Shown here piece after piece: positions 7,398 through 9,702 of a DNA stretch of 9,702 bases. Position 1 is the stretch's first letter. Every line of letters begins with the position of its first letter. This stretch comes from Neisseriaceae bacterium (GTDB lineage Bacteria; Pseudomonadota; Gammaproteobacteria; Burkholderiales; UBA11063): positions 1 through 9,702 of the forward strand of contig DAHXMX010000033.1 of the NCBI GenBank assembly GCA_027371515.1, read 5' to 3'. Made by a program: the position numbers and the translations under genes. Below the pieces are notes generated by a model, which worked only from the letters and a program-made list of their open reading frames with translations, was not told the origin of the DNA and did no database searches.

Positions 7398-8065
7398 CAC
7401 TTATTAGAAACTTGCTCTGCTAAGCTTAAAGCTATTTTATTACGAATATAACTAAGTGTCGCATCTTTTGGGTATATAGGCGCAATCTTACCTATTAAAT
7501 TAAACATGTTAAGTGCTAACGGATAATGATCTAATTGAATTACATTATTTAAAATATTGCTACTAATTTTATCTTTATATACACTAAAACCAGTTCCTAT
7601 ATATTGTGTATCATTTTCAAAAACAATATCTTGCGGTTTAATCAGCATTGGTTCAGTAATATAATTCATCGTCTTAATATCTATTGTTGCAAAATAAATT
7701 TCATCTAAACGTGCATCTATGCCAACTGCCAATTTAGTACACGTAGCAATCTCAACTACCTCTTGAGCATATAACATAAATGATGGTACTGGAATTAACA
7801 ATATATTCGCTACATAACTAATCCCAAGCGCCACAGATAATCCAATTCTAAGACCAGTAAAAGAACCCGGGCCTTCAAGATAAGCTATCATCGTAAGATC
7901 AAGCGGACGAAGATTATGCTTAGCTAGTAATTTATCAATTTGCTCAATAATTAATTCGGAATGTTTACTACCAACTTTTTGAATGTAATAATCTACAACA
8001 TCATTATATTTTAATCCAAGGGATAAATATTCAGTTGAAGTGTCAATTGCAAGAACTATACTCAT
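7397..8065 (-). CDS. tsaB: tRNA threonylcarbamoyladenosine biosynthesis protein TsaB
   Basis: A non-catalytic ASKHA-fold partner of TsaD. With TsaE it forms the complex that puts threonylcarbamoyl on A37 of ANN-decoding tRNAs (t6A), an essential cytoplasmic function in most bacteria. Residues 3-11 (IVLAIDTST), 64-75 (EGPGSFTGLRIG), 114-126 (VGIDARLDEIYFA) and 205-212 (LSYIRNKI) are TsaB signatures. At 222 residues it has normal length. The start ATG overlaps the stop of the acetate-kinase-like gene (ATGA), with AAGG just upstream inside that gene. The stop overlaps the rimI start. It is intact and well conserved. Confidence 0.96.
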   Translation of the reverse strand: MSIVLAIDTSTEYLSLGLKYNDVVDYYIQKVGSKHSELIIEQIDKLLAKHNLRPLDLTMIAYLEGPGSFTGLRIGLSVALGISYVANILLIPVPSFMLYAQEVVEIATCTKLAVGIDARLDEIYFATIDIKTMNYITEPMLIKPQDIVFENDTQYIGTGFSVYKDKISSNILNNVIQLDHYPLALNMFNLIGKIAPIYPKDATLSYIRNKIALSLAEQVSNK

Positions 8066-9042
8066 AAAACCTTGTATAAAACATATAAATCTAAAAGCGC
8101 CTTTGGCACATCACTTGTCATTAATAAAACATACTTGTTTTTATCTTTATCAGACAAACGAATTTTATTTCGATTATTAGATTTTTTATTGATAACAAAT
8201 CCCATAAATCCAAGTTGATCTAAAATTTGTTCACGAAGCTTTGGGGCATTTATTGCATATTCACCAGTAAATACTATACCATCAAGACCATTAAGATAAA
8301 CAGCATGACTCATAATATGTGTTGCAATTTTGCGTGTTATATAATTTACATCTTCATGCTGAGAATATATAAAATCTTCACTAAATATGGGTTTAAAATT
8401 TTTTATACTATTTATACTAGAATATAAATCTAAATTAATAATTACAAACTTACCCTTGGCATGTTTATGCTCCAAGATGCTTTCTAATTTATGACAAATT
8501 GAATATACTATTAATCCATCAAAAGTTGCAATCGAATAATCATAATTATAAGACTTTACTGCATATTGACGGTTTGCTTCTGAATATTTTTTAAAAAAAT
8601 CATTATCAAAACATGCATACTGCCTAGCTGCAGGAAACAATTGAGTACAAATTTTAACTATATTTGATGTAATGTGTTGATTACGCACAGCATCATATTT
8701 TGTTAATTCAATATGAGTATTGGGATGTAACGCCACCACTTCGGTTAATTCTCCACCATAGCTATAATGATGGAGAATTTTATCAATAACATATTTAGAT
8801 GTTAGTGCATTATTAACTATATAATCTATAGCAAAATAATAAAAATCATCTTCTTGATATTTAATAACAGTCGATTCAGTTTTGTTACTACCTAGCTGCT
8901 TAAGGTTTACACTCGCCTGATTTTCATCTAAACGTTTAATTACACCATCTATTAACTGATTAATTTTTAATTTATTGTATAACTTAAAGATTTTAAATTC
9001 AATTACAGCTGACTTTGCACTAACAGCTAGTATATTACTCAT
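8062..9042 (-). CDS. degenerate acetate/butyrate kinase-like protein (probable pseudoenzyme)
   Basis: A 326-residue protein related to acetate kinases (ASKHA fold), which are usually about 400 residues. The C-terminal NGLDGIVFTGEYAIN (251-265) followed by KLREQILDQLGFMGF matches the AckA block D-A-I-V-F-T-G-G-I-G-E-N and what follows. ALHPN (104-108) and the FDNDFF segment (145-150) match the LHNP and FDTAFH blocks. The N-terminal ILAVSAKSAVIEFKIF (4-19) aligns with the V-I-N-G-S-S-S strand. Nearly every catalytic element is lost: the Asn/Ser of the N-terminal motif, the HRVVHGG arginine (HHYSYGGE here), HGTSH, HLGNG and the C-terminal glutamate. The TSMG-to-SGD stretch with its catalytic arginine appears deleted. 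It is not obviously decaying: the frame is open, the ribosome site is excellent (GGGAGG, 8 nt), and its stop overlaps tsaB. Acetate kinase activity is unlikely; the true role is unknown. Confidence 0.75.
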   Translation of the reverse strand: MSNILAVSAKSAVIEFKIFKLYNKLKINQLIDGVIKRLDENQASVNLKQLGSNKTESTVIKYQEDDFYYFAIDYIVNNALTSKYVIDKILHHYSYGGELTEVVALHPNTHIELTKYDAVRNQHITSNIVKICTQLFPAARQYACFDNDFFKKYSEANRQYAVKSYNYDYSIATFDGLIVYSICHKLESILEHKHAKGKFVIINLDLYSSINSIKNFKPIFSEDFIYSQHEDVNYITRKIATHIMSHAVYLNGLDGIVFTGEYAINAPKLREQILDQLGFMGFVINKKSNNRNKIRLSDKDKNKYVLLMTSDVPKALLDLYVLYKVL

Positions 9043-9050
9043 TAATATAT

Positions 9051-9056
9051 CCTCCC
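9051..9056 (-). promoter_or_regulatory. strong ribosome binding site that fixes the start of the acetate-kinase-like gene
   Basis: The minus strand carries GGGAGG directly at the ridA TAG stop, 8 nt before the ATG at 9042. It supports starting at MSNILAVS rather than at an upstream ATG (9084), which would place 29 nt inside ridA and add 14 residues without homology. The stop-SD juxtaposition suggests ribosomes leaving ridA reload here. Confidence 0.8.
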
Positions 9057-9433
9057 TAGATAACAACAATACCATCCGCTTCAACTAAAGCACCTTTAGG
9101 TAATGCGTTAACACCAATTGCAGCGCGCGCAGGATAAGGCGTATTGAAAAACTCTGCCATCACTTGATTAACAATTGCAAAATTATTCATATCTACCAAA
9201 TAAATATTCAATTTAACTACATTGTTCAATGTAGCACCAGATGCCTTAACTACAGCCTCCAAATTTCTAAACATTTGACGAGTTTGCCCCTCAATACCAT
9301 CTACTAATTCCATTGTTTCAGGGATAAATCCTATTTGCCCTGACAAATATACAGTATTCGCAACCTTTACAGCTTGTGAATAACAACCAATCGCTTTAGG
9401 AGCATTATCTGTATGAATAATGTGTTTTGTCAT
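9056..9433 (-). CDS. ridA: 2-iminobutanoate/2-iminopropanoate deaminase (RidA/YjgF family)
   Basis: Hydrolyses reactive enamine/imine intermediates released by PLP-dependent threonine and serine dehydratases, giving the 2-oxo acid plus ammonia; a cytoplasmic homotrimer in the family. The 125 residues cover the whole fold. NAPKAIGCYSQAV (10-22) carries the conserved tyrosine Y18, YLSGQIG (29-35) is typical, and R103 of YPARAAI is the substrate-carboxylate arginine of active RidA proteins. E118 (LVEADG) lies in the conserved C-terminal glutamate position. The ATG follows GAGGGA at about 8 nt. It is the first gene of the leftward cluster, with a candidate extended -10 promoter about 50 nt upstream. 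R103 argues for the archetypal RidA activity rather than an inactive Rid subfamily. Confidence 0.95.
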   Translation of the reverse strand: MTKHIIHTDNAPKAIGCYSQAVKVANTVYLSGQIGFIPETMELVDGIEGQTRQMFRNLEAVVKASGATLNNVVKLNIYLVDMNNFAIVNQVMAEFFNTPYPARAAIGVNALPKGALVEADGIVVI

Positions 9434-9485
9434 ATTAATTCCCTCATGTTAAATATAATTACTATTTACAACATCAACTGTATCT

Positions 9486-9494
9486 ATTATAACA
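9486..9494 (-). promoter_or_regulatory. extended -10 promoter for the leftward ridA cluster
   Basis: The minus strand reads TGTTATAAT: a consensus -10 (9486-9491) with the TGn extension. The -35 region near 9509-9515 (TACAAA or TTACAA) is weak, as is common with extended -10 promoters. Transcription would start near 9479, leaving a leader of about 46 nt before ridA. Confidence 0.55.
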
Positions 9495-9495
9495 A

Positions 9496-9507
9496 TTATT
9501 TAAATAA
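9496..9507. promoter_or_regulatory. 12-bp perfect palindrome in the ridA promoter spacer
   Basis: TTATTTAAATAA reads the same on both strands and falls between the -10 and -35 of the leftward promoter, a place where a dimeric regulator could block or bend DNA. It is made only of A and T in an AT-rich spacer, so chance is a real alternative. No known regulator motif recognised. Confidence 0.18.
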
Positions 9508-9546
9508 ATTTGTAATTTTTAGTCAGTTATGAACAACGATAAAATA

Positions 9547-9555
9547 TGTTATAAT
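9547..9555 (+). promoter_or_regulatory. extended -10 promoter for the rightward gene at the window edge
   Basis: The plus strand reads TGTTATAAT, identical to the divergent ridA element in reverse orientation. The -35 candidate at 9527-9532 (TTATGA) is poor. Transcription would start near 9562, giving a leader of about 77 nt containing T- and A-runs but no hairpin that I can see. Confidence 0.55.
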
Positions 9556-9638
9556 AAGCACCTTTTTTTTAAAATAAACAATTACCAAAAAACCATTACA
9601 TTTAAATAATGGATTTGAATTTTAATGCGGAATTAATT

Positions 9639-9702
9639 ATGTCTAAACTTAATAAATCAAATAAATTTCAATTATTAAGCGTTGTTTTACTTAGTATGGG
9701 TA
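9639..9702 (+). CDS. start of a rightward gene, N-terminus only; possibly a membrane or exported protein
   Basis: Only 21 codons are present: MSKLNKSNKFQLLSVVLLSM and G. A basic, polar first ten residues followed by a hydrophobic run (LLSVVLLSMG) suits either the first membrane helix of a transporter (amino-acid permease N-termini often look like this) or a signal peptide. The ATG at 9639 has GCGGA 8 nt upstream. An in-frame ATG at 9609 would add ten residues but has no ribosome site. It is divergently transcribed from ridA with its own extended -10 promoter. The product cannot be identified from this fragment. Confidence 0.6.
   Translation, partial: MSKLNKSNKFQLLSVVLLSMG

Noticed and set aside
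7398..7400. GTG start for rimI one codon before the ATG
   Set aside because: Possible, but the adjacent ATG in a TGATG stop/start junction is the simpler choice and only one residue differs.
8227..8427. Plus-strand frame within the acetate-kinase-like gene, Ile/Tyr/Phe-rich
   Set aside because: Antisense shadow; composition reflects AT-rich DNA rather than a real membrane protein.
9043..9084. Upstream ATG that would lengthen the acetate-kinase-like protein by 14 residues and overlap ridA by 29 nt
   Set aside because: The added residues show no family similarity, and a near-consensus ribosome site sits exactly before the ATG at 9042.
9562..9600. T-run and A-runs after the rightward start, considered as a terminator or attenuator
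   Set aside because: No inverted repeat precedes the T-run, so no intrinsic terminator can be supported.
9609..9611. In-frame upstream ATG for the rightward gene
   Set aside because: No ribosome site precedes it, whereas GCGGA is well placed before the ATG at 9639.
1..9702. Mobile elements, CRISPR, tRNA or rRNA genes, toxin-antitoxin or defence genes
   Set aside because: Looked for on both strands; no transposase motifs, direct repeat arrays, cloverleaf-like segments or known defence domains seen. The window is nearly fully occupied by housekeeping genes.

Overview
The window comes from an AT-rich bacterium (roughly 30% G+C by eye, standard genetic code). It is almost wholly coding. All genes but one lie on the minus strand, so transcription runs from right to left. 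The gene set and the order tsaB-rimI-uracil-DNA-glycosylase-like are typical of beta- and gammaproteobacteria, so I infer an AT-rich member of that group. I cannot name a genus.

Layout in order of minus-strand transcription. From a 205-bp divergent intergenic region (9434-9638) the cluster starts with ridA (enamine/imine deaminase). It continues with a degenerate acetate-kinase-like protein, tsaB (t6A tRNA modification), rimI (GNAT acetyltransferase), a family-4 uracil-DNA-glycosylase-like Fe-S protein, a folB-folK fusion, folP (with an unusual N-terminal extension of about 100 residues), apt (adenine salvage) and hemB (porphobilinogen synthase). It ends with a large NAD-dependent glutamate dehydrogenase gene that runs off the left edge. 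Seven of the nine junctions overlap or leave 13 nt or less. The two wider gaps (about 49 nt before apt, 47 nt before gdh) each follow a candidate internal promoter, so the tail may have its own transcription starts. At the right edge a plus-strand gene begins; only its first 21 codons are present.

How the genes work together: this is a housekeeping operon mixing several pathways. FolB-FolK and FolP give three consecutive steps of dihydropteroate synthesis. TsaB works with TsaD/TsaE on tRNA t6A. Apt and HemB supply AMP and haem precursors. RidA removes reactive enamines, and GDH links glutamate to the TCA cycle. I see no mobile element, CRISPR array, tRNA, rRNA or toxin-antitoxin pair, and no clear defence or secondary-metabolite system.

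The features most worth a second look are four divergent proteins inside otherwise ordinary genes. They are the acetate-kinase-like protein that lacks nearly all active-site motifs, the UDG-like protein that keeps its Fe-S cysteines but has altered catalytic motifs, the N-terminally extended FolP, and a GDH gene that begins about 490 residues later than the usual 1,600-residue enzymes.
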